A DNA stretch of 64,000 bases from REEB95 sp963810055 (GTDB taxonomy: Bacteria; Pseudomonadota; Alphaproteobacteria; ATCC43930; CGMCC-115725): contig CAWEME010000026.1 in assembly GCA_963810055.1 (NCBI GenBank), positions 1 through 64,000 of the forward strand, written 5' to 3'. A program made the translations under genes and the position numbers. The notes beneath the pieces were generated by a model. That model searched no databases, was not told the origin of the DNA, and worked only from the letters and a program-made list of their open reading frames with translations. Of the stretch, positions 43,520 through 51,127 are shown one piece after another. Position 1 is the first letter of the stretch, and every line of letters begins with the position of its first letter.

Positions 43520-44081
43520 TTAAGGGACAACCGGTGCGTTGCGGGCGTGCAGCGCCATGCCGATCAGCGCCGCGCCGCCGAACACCAGATCGATGCCGAC
43601 CAGCAGCCCGAGCGCCCAGGCGGCGGAGCCGGGCAGCCCGAAGAAAATGATGCCGGCCAAAACCAGATCGATGATGCCGTTCAGAACCAGCCAGAACCAG
43701 CGGCCCGACAGCGCGCGCTGGTGCTCGAGCCCGAACAGGATCGAGAAAATGCCCTCGATCACGAAAAAGACGATCAGCACCAGAGTGAGCGAAATCGCGC
43801 CGCCGACCGGCCAGCCGATCAACAACCCGCCGACCACGATGCCGAGGATGGCCGAGAGCAGCGACCACCAGAAACCCGGCGCCTGCTTCATCCAGAAGGT
43901 GGTGATGAGGCCGAGAATGCCGCTGATGAGAAAGAGCCAGCCGAGGAATATCGCCACCGCCAGCGTGGCAGATCTGCGGAATCACGATCGCCGCCGCGCC
44001 GAGGATCACCAGCACGATGCCCTCGATCAGATAGGCCACCCAATGCGCGTGCAGCGCATTGGTAACGTCGGTCATCGACAT
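43520..44081 (-). CDS. HdeD/DUF308-family membrane protein, frame interrupted once
   Basis: Six hydrophobic segments in about 186 residues, in the three-fold repeat layout of the HdeD acid-resistance membrane family: WVAYLIEGIVLVILGAAAIVIPQI, LGWLFLISGILGLIT, FWWSLLSAILGIVVGGLLIGWP, SLTLVLIVFFVIEGIFSILFG, NGIIDLVLAGIIFFGLPG and LGLLVGIDLVFGGAALIGMAL. The frame breaks after IVIPQI (about 43968-43972) and is restored by dropping one base (a T in ATCTGCC). The GGGAGG Shine-Dalgarno six bases before the ATG at 44081 fixes the start. Function in stress tolerance is inferred from family membership. Confidence 0.82.
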
Positions 44082-44168
44082 GACAAGCCTCCCCTCTAAT
44101 CGCGGTTTCACCAGGCGGCCAGGATGTGCCTTTTATGTGCCGTCGTACAAGCGCACCGGCCCGCAGCT

Positions 44169-44426
44169 TCAGGCCTTCCTCAACATAAACACCAACACCC
44201 CGCCCGGCTCTTCGCGGCAGTCGAGCAGATGCGCGCCGGTGGTTTTGCAGAAATGGTCGAAGTCCTTCACCGCGCCGGGATCGGTGGCGTAGACGCGCAA
44301 CACCGCGCCCGGCTTCATCTCCTTCATCGCCTTGCGCGCCTTCAATACCGGCAGCGGGCATTTGAGCCCCTTGGCGTCGAGCGTGGCGTCGGGCGAAACC
44401 GGATTCGGGGCGGCTGGCTGGGTCAT
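44169..44426 (-). CDS. tusA: TusA/SirA-family sulfurtransferase
   Basis: An 85-residue sulfur carrier. The hallmark LDAKGLKCPLPVLKARKAM contains the CPxP motif whose cysteine (residue 23) carries persulfide sulfur. TusA relays sulfur for tRNA 2-thiouridine and molybdenum cofactor synthesis, but many paralogues exist and the exact partner here is unknown. Located 32 bases below parC. Confidence 0.88.
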   Translation of the reverse strand: MTQPAAPNPVSPDATLDAKGLKCPLPVLKARKAMKEMKPGAVLRVYATDPGAVKDFDHFCKTTGAHLLDCREEPGGVLVFMLRKA

Positions 44427-44457
44427 CGGATCGTCCTTATGGCCTTATGAAATGCCC

Positions 44458-46686
44458 TCAGGAAAAGCGATTATCGGCGGGGAAGCCGCGCGGCGCGATG
44501 CGGCCGCGGCCGGCGCGGGCGCCGGTCCAGGGGCGCAGATCGGTCTCGGTGCGGGTGCGGTCGCCCGATTTCCACGACAGCCCCTCGGACTTGGTTATCA
44601 CCCGCGCATCGGCCAGGCCGCCCTGGTGATAACGCTGGAGGATGACGCCGCGCCCGCCCGCCATCTCCGGCGCCTCGGCGAGAGGGAACAGCAGCAGCTT
44701 GCGGTTCTCCCCCACCACCGCGATGGTGTCGCCTTCGGCCGGCGCCGCCACCAGAGCCCTGGCTTCCTTGCCCGGCCGCATCACCTGCTTGCCGTTGCGT
44801 GTCTGCGCCAGCACGTCGTCGGCCGTGACGACGAAACCACGCCCGTCGCTCGCCGCCACCAGGATTTTCGATCCCGGCTTGTAGATCATCACCGAGGCGA
44901 TGTCGTACTCGTTGCCGAGATCGGCCATCAGGCGGAAAGGCTCGCCCAGGCCGCGCCCGCCCGGCAATTTGTCGATCGCCAGCGTGTAAAAGCGCCCGTT
45001 GGTGGCGAAGACCAGAAGCTTGTCGGTGGTCATGGCCTCGATGGCGAAACGCGGCCCGTCGCCTTCCTTGTATTTGATCTCGGCCGGATTGAGCCCATGG
45101 CCCTTGGCCGCGCGCAGCCAGCCCTTCTCCGAGCCGATCACCGTCACCGGTTCGCGCTCGACCAGCGCCTCGAGCGGCACTTCCACCGCCGCGGGCGGCT
45201 TGCCCAGCTCGGTGCGCCGTTTGCCCAAGAGCGAGGTGGGCCCGAATTCCTGGCGCAAGCCGGCCATCTCCTCGCCGATGCGCTTCCATTGCCGGCGCTC
45301 GTCGCCGAGCAGGTGTTTCAGTTCCTTGTCCTCATCGGCCAGGCTTTTCAGCTCCTGGCGGATGGCGATCTCTTCCAGCCGGCGCAAGGCGCGCAGCCGC
45401 ATGTCGAGGATGGCGTCGGCCTGGTTCTGGGTCAGGCGCCATTTCTTCATCATCCGCTCTTTGGCGTCGTCGTATTTGCGGATGATGCGGATCACCTCGT
45501 CCAAATTGACGTAGACGATCATGTAGCCCTTGAGGATCTCGGCCCGGCGGGCGATCGCCTCGCGGCGCCAACGCGAGCGGCGTTGCAGCACGACGCGGCG
45601 GTGGTCGAGAAAGGCGAGCAGCGCGTCCTTCAAATTCATCACGCGCGGCGTGCCTTCGGCGTCGAGCACGTTTAGGTTCAAGGGCACGCGGCTTTCGAGG
45701 TCGGTCGAGCGGAACAGCGATTCCATCAGCAGCACGGGATCGACGTTGCGGCTCTTGGGCTCGAGGATAAGGCGCACCTTCTCGGTCGATTCATCGTGGA
45801 TGTCGGCCAAGAGCGGCAGCTTGCGCTCCTCCAGCAGGAGCGCGATGCGCTCGATCAGGCGCGATTTCTGCACCTGGTAGGGGATTTCGGAAACTACGAT
45901 GCGGTACTGGCCCTGGGCGAGCGGCTCCTTGTGCCAGCGCGCGCGCAGACGGAAGCTGCCGCGGCCGGTGTTGTACGCCTCGCGGATGCTGTCGCGCGGC
46001 TCGACCAGCACGCCGCCGGTGGGGAAATCCGGGCCGGGCACGCATTTCAACAGCTCGGCGGTGGTGGCGCGCCGGTTCTTGACCAGCAGCGCCAGCGCGT
46101 CGGCCAGCTCGACGATGTTGTGCGGCGGGATGCTGGTCGCCATGCCGACGGCGATGCCGGCGGCGCCGTTGGCCAAAAGGTTCGGAAAGCGCGCCGGCAG
46201 CACCACCGGCTCGCTGCTTTCGCCGTCATAGGTCGGGCGGAAATCGACCGTGTCCTCGTCGATGCCCTCGAGCAGCGCCTCGGCCACCGCGGTCAGCCGG
46301 CTTTCGGTGTAGCGCATCGCCGCCGCGTTATCGCCGTCGATATTGCCGAAATTCCCCTGGCCGTCGACCAGCGGATAACGCTGCGCGAAATCCTGCGCCA
46401 GCCGCACCAGCGCGTCATAGACCGCGATGTCGCCATGAGGATGGAACTTGCCGATCACGTCGCCCACCACGCGCGCGCATTTCTTGTAGCCCGATTTGGG
46501 ATCGAGCTTGAGCTGGCGCATGGCGTGAAGAATCCGGCGATGCACCGGCTTCAGCCCGTCGCGCACGTCGGGCAGCGAGCGCGCCATGATGGTCGAGAGC
46601 GCGTAGGAGAGATAGCGCTCGCCCAGCTCCTCGGCGAAATCGACCTTGCGGATTTCGCCCATCTCGGCGGCGGCGGCTTTGCTCAT
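44458..46686 (-). CDS. parC: DNA topoisomerase IV subunit A
   Basis: Decatenates daughter chromosomes with ParE. The 742 residues hold the breakage-reunion domain (YLSYALSTIMARSLPDVRDGLKPVHRRIL, active Tyr126 in AAMRYTESRL), the coiled-coil tower (LDMRLRALRRLEEIAIRQELKSLADEDKEL) and a C-terminal set of beta-pinwheel repeats. The quinolone-pocket residue equivalent to E. coli ParC Ser80 is isoleucine (HPHGDIAVYDAL); whether this is the lineage norm is unknown. Its ATG overlaps the recO stop. ParC, not GyrA, is supported by the short pinwheel without a GyrA-box. Confidence 0.93.
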   Translation of the reverse strand: MSKAAAAEMGEIRKVDFAEELGERYLSYALSTIMARSLPDVRDGLKPVHRRILHAMRQLKLDPKSGYKKCARVVGDVIGKFHPHGDIAVYDALVRLAQDFAQRYPLVDGQGNFGNIDGDNAAAMRYTESRLTAVAEALLEGIDEDTVDFRPTYDGESSEPVVLPARFPNLLANGAAGIAVGMATSIPPHNIVELADALALLVKNRRATTAELLKCVPGPDFPTGGVLVEPRDSIREAYNTGRGSFRLRARWHKEPLAQGQYRIVVSEIPYQVQKSRLIERIALLLEERKLPLLADIHDESTEKVRLILEPKSRNVDPVLLMESLFRSTDLESRVPLNLNVLDAEGTPRVMNLKDALLAFLDHRRVVLQRRSRWRREAIARRAEILKGYMIVYVNLDEVIRIIRKYDDAKERMMKKWRLTQNQADAILDMRLRALRRLEEIAIRQELKSLADEDKELKHLLGDERRQWKRIGEEMAGLRQEFGPTSLLGKRRTELGKPPAAVEVPLEALVEREPVTVIGSEKGWLRAAKGHGLNPAEIKYKEGDGPRFAIEAMTTDKLLVFATNGRFYTLAIDKLPGGRGLGEPFRLMADLGNEYDIASVMIYKPGSKILVAASDGRGFVVTADDVLAQTRNGKQVMRPGKEARALVAAPAEGDTIAVVGENRKLLLFPLAEAPEMAGGRGVILQRYHQGGLADARVITKSEGLSWKSGDRTRTETDLRPWTGARAGRGRIAPRGFPADNRFS

Positions 46687-47453
46687 GCGGATCTTTCTGT
46701 GCTTCGCACAACGGCCTCGCGGCCTGTGCTACGCTTTATTACATCAGCGAATCGGGCGCGCGCAGCCGGAATTTTGCGTCCGTGGGGCGCCAGCACGCGG
46801 CGGTCGAGGAAATAGCCGGTCAGGGCGAGCCCGTCGATGATGTCGCCGGGCGCGGGCGGCTGGTTCTCGCCTGCCAGCAAAAATCGCGGCAGGCGCAGCA
46901 GCTTCTCGCGATAAGGCGCGGCGGCGGTTTCCGACACCGCCTGGCCCGAGCGCGGCGAGACATAGGTGAGGTGTTCCTGCGCGCCGGTCGCCACGCAATG
47001 CGACAGATCGAGGCCGTAGCCCAGCTCGGCCAGCAGATCGAGCTCCCAGCGCACGTAAAGCGCGGCATAGCCCTCGTCTTCATCGAGCGCTTCAAGGAGC
47101 GCGTTCAAGCCGGCATAGGCGCGGGGATGCGGCTCGCGCTCGGGCAGCGTCGCCTCGGCCATGGCAGCCGCGGCGGCGAGACAGGCCAGGCGCACGCGGT
47201 CGTCGATGAAGCGCGCGGCATGGCCGCGCAGCAATTCGCCCGCGAGATGGCCCAGATGCTCGGACAGCCGCGCCGACCACGATATCGCCAGGCGGTTGCC
47301 GGTCTGGTAGCGCATGCGGGTGCGCGGCCCCTGGCCGCCGCGCACCAGCCCGGCATGGCGGCCGCGCTCGCGCGTCAGCAGATGGACGATCAGGCCGCGC
47401 TCGCCGTGGCGGCGCGCCGACAGCACGATGCCCTCGTCGCTCCAGCGCATCAC
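46683..47453 (-). CDS. recO: DNA repair protein RecO
   Basis: RecF-pathway mediator that loads RecA on SSB-coated DNA. DEGIVLSARRHGERGLIVHLLTRERGRHAGLVRGG is the N-terminal OB fold; SARLSEHLGHLAGELL follows, with DLSHCVATGAQEHLTYVSPRSGQAVS in the helical C-domain. The usual zinc cysteines are not complete. The final about 17 residues (KRSTGREAVVRSTERSA) are encoded by a REP-like hairpin (46702-46734), so the C-terminus was probably extended by the repeat. Overlaps era and parC at its ends. Confidence 0.9.
   Translation of the reverse strand: MMRWSDEGIVLSARRHGERGLIVHLLTRERGRHAGLVRGGQGPRTRMRYQTGNRLAISWSARLSEHLGHLAGELLRGHAARFIDDRVRLACLAAAAAMAEATLPEREPHPRAYAGLNALLEALDEDEGYAALYVRWELDLLAELGYGLDLSHCVATGAQEHLTYVSPRSGQAVSETAAAPYREKLLRLPRFLLAGENQPPAPGDIIDGLALTGYFLDRRVLAPHGRKIPAARARFADVIKRSTGREAVVRSTERSA
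46702..46734. repeat. REP-like hairpin within the recO 3' end
   Basis: CTTCGCACAACGGCC and GGCCTGTGCTACGC flank a TCGC loop. On the minus strand it starts GCGTAGCACAG and ends TTGTGCGAAG, the same ends as the first unit downstream of gltA (27692-27738), with a different, shorter centre. Confidence 0.7.
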
Positions 47454-48346
47454 TGGTCCCCGAAATCGAGCCGCATGGCCTCGTAGCGCTCTTTATCCTC
47501 GGTCCAATCCCCGGTCACCTTGACCTGGAGGAAAAGATGGACGCGGCGGCCGAGGAGCTTTTCCAGCTCGGCGCGGGCGGCTTCGCCGATGCTCTTGATA
47601 CGGCTGCCGCCCTTGCCCAGCATGATCGGCTTCTGGCTGTCGCGCGCGACATGGATCAGCTGCGAAATCTTGACGCTGCCGTCGGCGAATTCCTCCCAGC
47701 CTTCGGTCTCGACAGTGGAGGCATAGGGCAGTTCCTGATGGAGCTGGAGGAAGATCTGCTCGCGCGTGATTTCCGCCGCCAACAGGCGCAACGGCGCGTC
47801 GGTCATCTCGTCGGCCGGATAGAGCCACGGGCCTTCCGGCAATGTTTCCGCGAGATAGGCGAGCAAATCATCGACCCCGTCGCCGTTGAGGCCCGAAATC
47901 ATGAACACGCGCTCGAATTCATAAGCCTGGGTCAGCGCGGCGGCCATCGGCAGCAGGGCTTCGCGCTTCACCTTGTCGATCTGGTTCAAGGCCAGCACCG
48001 CGCGCCGTTTGCCCGCCGTTTTGAGCCCGTCGAGGATGCGGCGCGTGTCGGCATCGAGGCCGCGCGAAGCATCCACCAGCACCACGTCGATATCGGCTTC
48101 CTTGGCGCCTTCCCAGGCAGCCTGCACCATGGCGCGCTCCAACCGCCGCTTGGGCGCGAAGATGCCGGGCGTGTCGATGAAGATGAGCTGCGCTTCCCCG
48201 TGCGCGACGATGCCGAGCAGGCGCGCGCGCGTGGTCTGTACCTTGGGCGAAACGATGGCGAGCTTCGCGCCCACTAGGCGGTTCAACAGCGTCGACTTGC
48301 CGGCATTGGGCGCGCCCAGCAGCGCGATAGTGCCACAACGCGTCAT
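47450..48346 (-). CDS. era: GTPase Era
   Basis: Ribosome-associated GTPase for 30S maturation. The G1 loop is GAPNAGKS (residues 11-18), G3 is FIDTPGIF, and G4 reads NQID in place of the common NKID. The C-terminal KH domain has KPIMLGKGGSRIKSIGEAARAELEKLLGRRVHLFLQVKV, which binds the 3' end of 16S rRNA. The 298 residues are standard. Overlaps rnc and recO, forming the usual rnc-era-recO unit. Confidence 0.97.
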   Translation of the reverse strand: MTRCGTIALLGAPNAGKSTLLNRLVGAKLAIVSPKVQTTRARLLGIVAHGEAQLIFIDTPGIFAPKRRLERAMVQAAWEGAKEADIDVVLVDASRGLDADTRRILDGLKTAGKRRAVLALNQIDKVKREALLPMAAALTQAYEFERVFMISGLNGDGVDDLLAYLAETLPEGPWLYPADEMTDAPLRLLAAEITREQIFLQLHQELPYASTVETEGWEEFADGSVKISQLIHVARDSQKPIMLGKGGSRIKSIGEAARAELEKLLGRRVHLFLQVKVTGDWTEDKERYEAMRLDFGDQ

Positions 48347-49041
48347 GTCCGGCCCGATCCGGCGTCGATGCCGGCGAGCGCGGATGAAGCCGCCGCCGCC
48401 TCGGCCGCGCGTTTTGTCGTACCCGATGCCGTCGCATCGGGCAGACCCTCGACGCTCACGCTCACGGTGAAGTGGCGCTTATGCGCCGGGCCTTTGGTTT
48501 CCACCGTGCGATAGACCGGCAGTTTCAGCCCGCGCGCCTGCGCCCATTCCTGCAATGCGGTCTTGGGATCGGAGAGCGGATGCTGCGCGGTCCGGAGCCG
48601 CTTGCCCCAGTTTTTCTCGACGAAGCGCCGCGCGGCCGAAAGCCCGCCGTCGATATAAAGCGCGGCGATCACCGCCTCGCACAGATCGGCCAGCACGCCG
48701 GGATTGTCGCGCATGTCGTTGTCGCTGGCCGCCGTCATATATTCCCCCAGGCCGATCTCCCTTGCGACATCGGTCAATGTCTCGCGGCGCACCAAGGCCA
48801 CGTGGCGGCGCGTCAATTCGCCCTCGTCGGCGTCGGGGAATCGCCGCCACAGCAATTCCGCGACGATGACGCCCAAGACCCGGTCGCCGAGGAATTCGAG
48901 CCGCTCGTAACCGTGCGGTTCGCGGCCTTGCCGCTTGGTCGCGCTCGGATGGATCAGCGCCTCGGCCAGGAGTCCGGGCGTGGCGAAACGATGGCCGAGA
49001 GCCTTGGCGAGATCGCCCAAGGGATCGCCTCTTTCCGCCAT
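48343..49041 (-). CDS. rnc: Ribonuclease III
   Basis: Cleaves double-stranded RNA in rRNA processing. The signature ERLEFLGDRVLGVIVAELL is at residues 46-64, ADLCEAVIAALYIDGG holds the second catalytic acidic group, and the C-terminal double-stranded-RNA-binding domain begins DPKTALQEWAQARGLKLPVY and ends GTTKRAAEAAAASSAL. I take ATG 49041, giving 232 residues; the longer frame upstream lies in lepB. Confidence 0.97.
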   Translation of the reverse strand: MAERGDPLGDLAKALGHRFATPGLLAEALIHPSATKRQGREPHGYERLEFLGDRVLGVIVAELLWRRFPDADEGELTRRHVALVRRETLTDVAREIGLGEYMTAASDNDMRDNPGVLADLCEAVIAALYIDGGLSAARRFVEKNWGKRLRTAQHPLSDPKTALQEWAQARGLKLPVYRTVETKGPAHKRHFTVSVSVEGLPDATASGTTKRAAEAAAASSALAGIDAGSGRT

Positions 49042-49057
49042 GCTCGATTTCCCGCGC

Positions 49058-49842
49058 CTAATGGATCGCCGAGAACAGCCGGTCGTAGCGGATGGTGAAC
49101 GGCCAATTCCAGACTTCCCACCACCGGGAATAGCCGTCGGTGGAGTAGAAGATGAACACGGCGCGGCCGACCAGGTTCTCGGCCGGCACATAGCCCACGC
49201 CGCTGTTGGGATCGCGGCTGTCGGAGGAATTGTCGCGGTTGTCGCCCATCATGAAGTAGTGGCCGGGCGGCACGGTGAAGACGCGGCGTGTTGTTCATGA
49301 AGCACAAGGAGGATTTGTCCGGGTCGCATTTGGACAAGTCCTCATTCACCTGCAATTCCGGGTGCTGCACGCCGTTGGGCAGGGTCTCGGTATAAAGGGC
49401 GTAGGTCGCGCTGCGGCCGTTCTCGTCATACACGTAACTGCCGGCCTTCTCGCGCTTCACCGGCTGGCCGTTGATGTAGAGGACGACCGTCCTTCACCTG
49501 GATGGTGTCGCCGGGCAGCCCGATGATGCGCTTGATGAAGTCGATCGAGGGATCGTGCGGCAGCTTGAACACCACCACGTCGCCCCGCTTCGGCTCGGTG
49601 AAGAAGACGCGGCCGGGAATGAGCGGCAGGCCGAAAGGCAGCGAATACCGGCTGTAGCCATAGGAGAATTTCGAGACGAACAGATAATCGCCCACCAGCA
49701 AGGTGGGCACCATCGAGGCCGAGGGGATGCTGAACGGCTCGTAGAAGAAGGTGCGGATGAAGAGCGCGATGATGACGGCGTAGACGATCGTCTTTACCGT
49801 CTCGGCAACTCCGGAGGATGCCCGGCTCGATGATCTGCTCAT
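49058..49842 (-). CDS. lepB: Signal peptidase I, frame interrupted twice
   Basis: Removes signal peptides from exported proteins. ETVKTIVYAVIIALFIRTFFYEPF is the membrane anchor, PSASMVPTLLVGDYLFVSKF has the catalytic serine, and FKLPHDPSIDFIKRIIGLPGD the catalytic lysine. After TIQVKDG (about 49488) one base must be dropped to continue YINGQPVKREKAGSYVYDENG. After SLCFMNNT (about 49285) one more must be dropped to continue VFTVPPGHYFMMGDNRDNSSDSRD with box E, then RAVFIFYS to the end. Repaired length 260. The gene is essential in nearly all bacteria, so a double real break is implausible. Confidence 0.92.
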
Positions 49843-49948
49843 GAAGGTAATCCGCCAACGCGCCGGGGGTGGAAGGTTGCGGGAAAGTCCGGAAACGGCG
49901 CGGCGACGATCAAGCCCAGACGGGGATGGGAAGTCAAGTGCGGCACCG

Positions 49949-50353
49949 TCACCGGACCTGCAATTCGGCGGTAATGACGACCAGGGCCTGGGCCAGCGGC
50001 GGCTCGTCGGTCAGCGTCAGGTCGATGCGCGCGTCCATGCCGGCCGGGATCATTTCCTTGAGGCGCTGGCTGGCGCCGCCGGTCAGCACCAGCGTCGGCC
50101 GGCCCGAAGGCGCGTTGACCACGCCCAAATCGCGCCAATAGACCCCTTTGCGAAATCCGGTGCCGAGCGCCTTGGCGCAAGCCTCCTTGGCGGCGAAACG
50201 CTTGGCGTAACTCGCTATGCGGTCGGCGCGGCGCTCGGAGCGTTGACGCTCGGCCGGGGTGAAGATGCGGTTGAGGAAGCGCTCGCCGAACCGCTCGATG
50301 GCATGTTCGATGCGGCGGATGTCGATCAGATCGCTGCCGACGCCGAGGATCAT
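49949..50353 (-). CDS. acpS: Holo-ACP synthase
   Basis: Attaches phosphopantetheine to acyl carrier protein. The 134-residue protein begins MILGVGSDLIDIRRIEHAIERFGERF, with the metal-binding aspartate, and has YAKRFAAKEACAKALGTGFRKGVYWRDLGV. ATG 50353 overlaps the repaired pdxJ stop (TGATG). As written, pdxJ reads in frame into acpS, but that is explained by a one-base insertion in pdxJ. Confidence 0.95.
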   Translation of the reverse strand: MILGVGSDLIDIRRIEHAIERFGERFLNRIFTPAERQRSERRADRIASYAKRFAAKEACAKALGTGFRKGVYWRDLGVVNAPSGRPTLVLTGGASQRLKEMIPAGMDARIDLTLTDEPPLAQALVVITAELQVR

Positions 50354-51117
50354 CAGGCGCTTTTCTCCCCTTGGCTCTCGCTCCGGGCCTTGTCCATCAG
50401 CGGCGCGCATGCGTTTGACCGCGCTGTCGAGGCCGCTGAAGATCGCCTCGCCGATCAGGAAATGGCCGATATTGAGCTCGACGATCGTGGGGATGGCGGC
50501 AATCGGCCCCACATTGTCGAAGCCCAGCCCATGGCCGGCATGGCATTCGAGGCCGAGGGATTCCGCCATCGCCGCCGCATCGACCGAGGCGCCGCAATTC
50601 GCGTTCGCGCGATGCGCCAACCGCGTCGCAATAGGCCCCGGTATGCAATTCGACCACCGGCGCGCCCAACTGCTTGGCCGCCTCGAGCTGTCTGTTCCTC
50701 GGGATCGATGAACAGCGAGACGCGGATGCCCACGGCGCCAAGTCTGGCGACGACGGGCAAGAGGCGTTCGGCCGCGCCCGCGGCGTCGAGCCCGCCCTCG
50801 GTGGTGAGCTCGTTGCGCCGCTCCGGCACCAGGCAGGCGGCATGCGGCTTGTGCCGGAGCGCGATTTCGAGCATCGGCTCGGTCGCCGCCATTTCGAGAT
50901 TGAGCGGCACCGACAGCTCGCGCGCCAGACGCGCAATGTCGTCGTCGGAGATGTGGCGGCGGTCTTCGCGCAGATGGGCGGTGATGCCGTCGGCGCCGGC
51001 CTGGGCCGCCAACCGGGCGGCGCGCACCGGATCGGGATGCCGCCCGCCGCGCGCGTTGCGGATGGTGGCGACGTGATCGATGTTGACGCCAAGGCGGAGC
51101 GGACGCTTTTCAATCAT
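50353..51117 (-). CDS. pdxJ: Pyridoxine 5'-phosphate synthase, frame interrupted three times
   Basis: Condenses 3-amino-2-oxopropyl phosphate and deoxyxylulose phosphate to pyridoxine phosphate. LRLGVNIDHVATIRNARGG, DGITAHLREDRRHISDDDI and LNLEMAATEPML are in the first frame. The second frame gives QLEAAKQLGAPVVELHTGAYCDA and the third AAAMAESLGLECHAGHGLGFDNVGPIAAIPTIVELNIGHFLIGEAI. A last shift near 50400 gives the tail MDKARSESQGEKSA and a TGA overlapping acpS. Dropping one base at each site (about 50695, 50612, 50400) leaves 253 residues, the family norm. PdxJ consumes a product of the DXP pathway, relevant to the missing dxr nearby. Confidence 0.9.
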
Positions 51118-51127
51118 GCTGGACCCG

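Noticed and set aside
46425..46440. Isoleucine in the ParC quinolone pocket as an acquired resistance mutation
   Set aside because: That position varies among alphaproteobacterial ParC proteins, and the window gives no wild-type relative to compare, so resistance cannot be claimed.
49949..50620. pdxJ-acpS fusion, as pdxJ reads in frame into acpS
   Set aside because: One base dropped near 50400 gives a natural PdxJ tail (MDKARSESQGEKSA) and a TGA that overlaps the acpS ATG, so the fusion comes from a one-base insertion.
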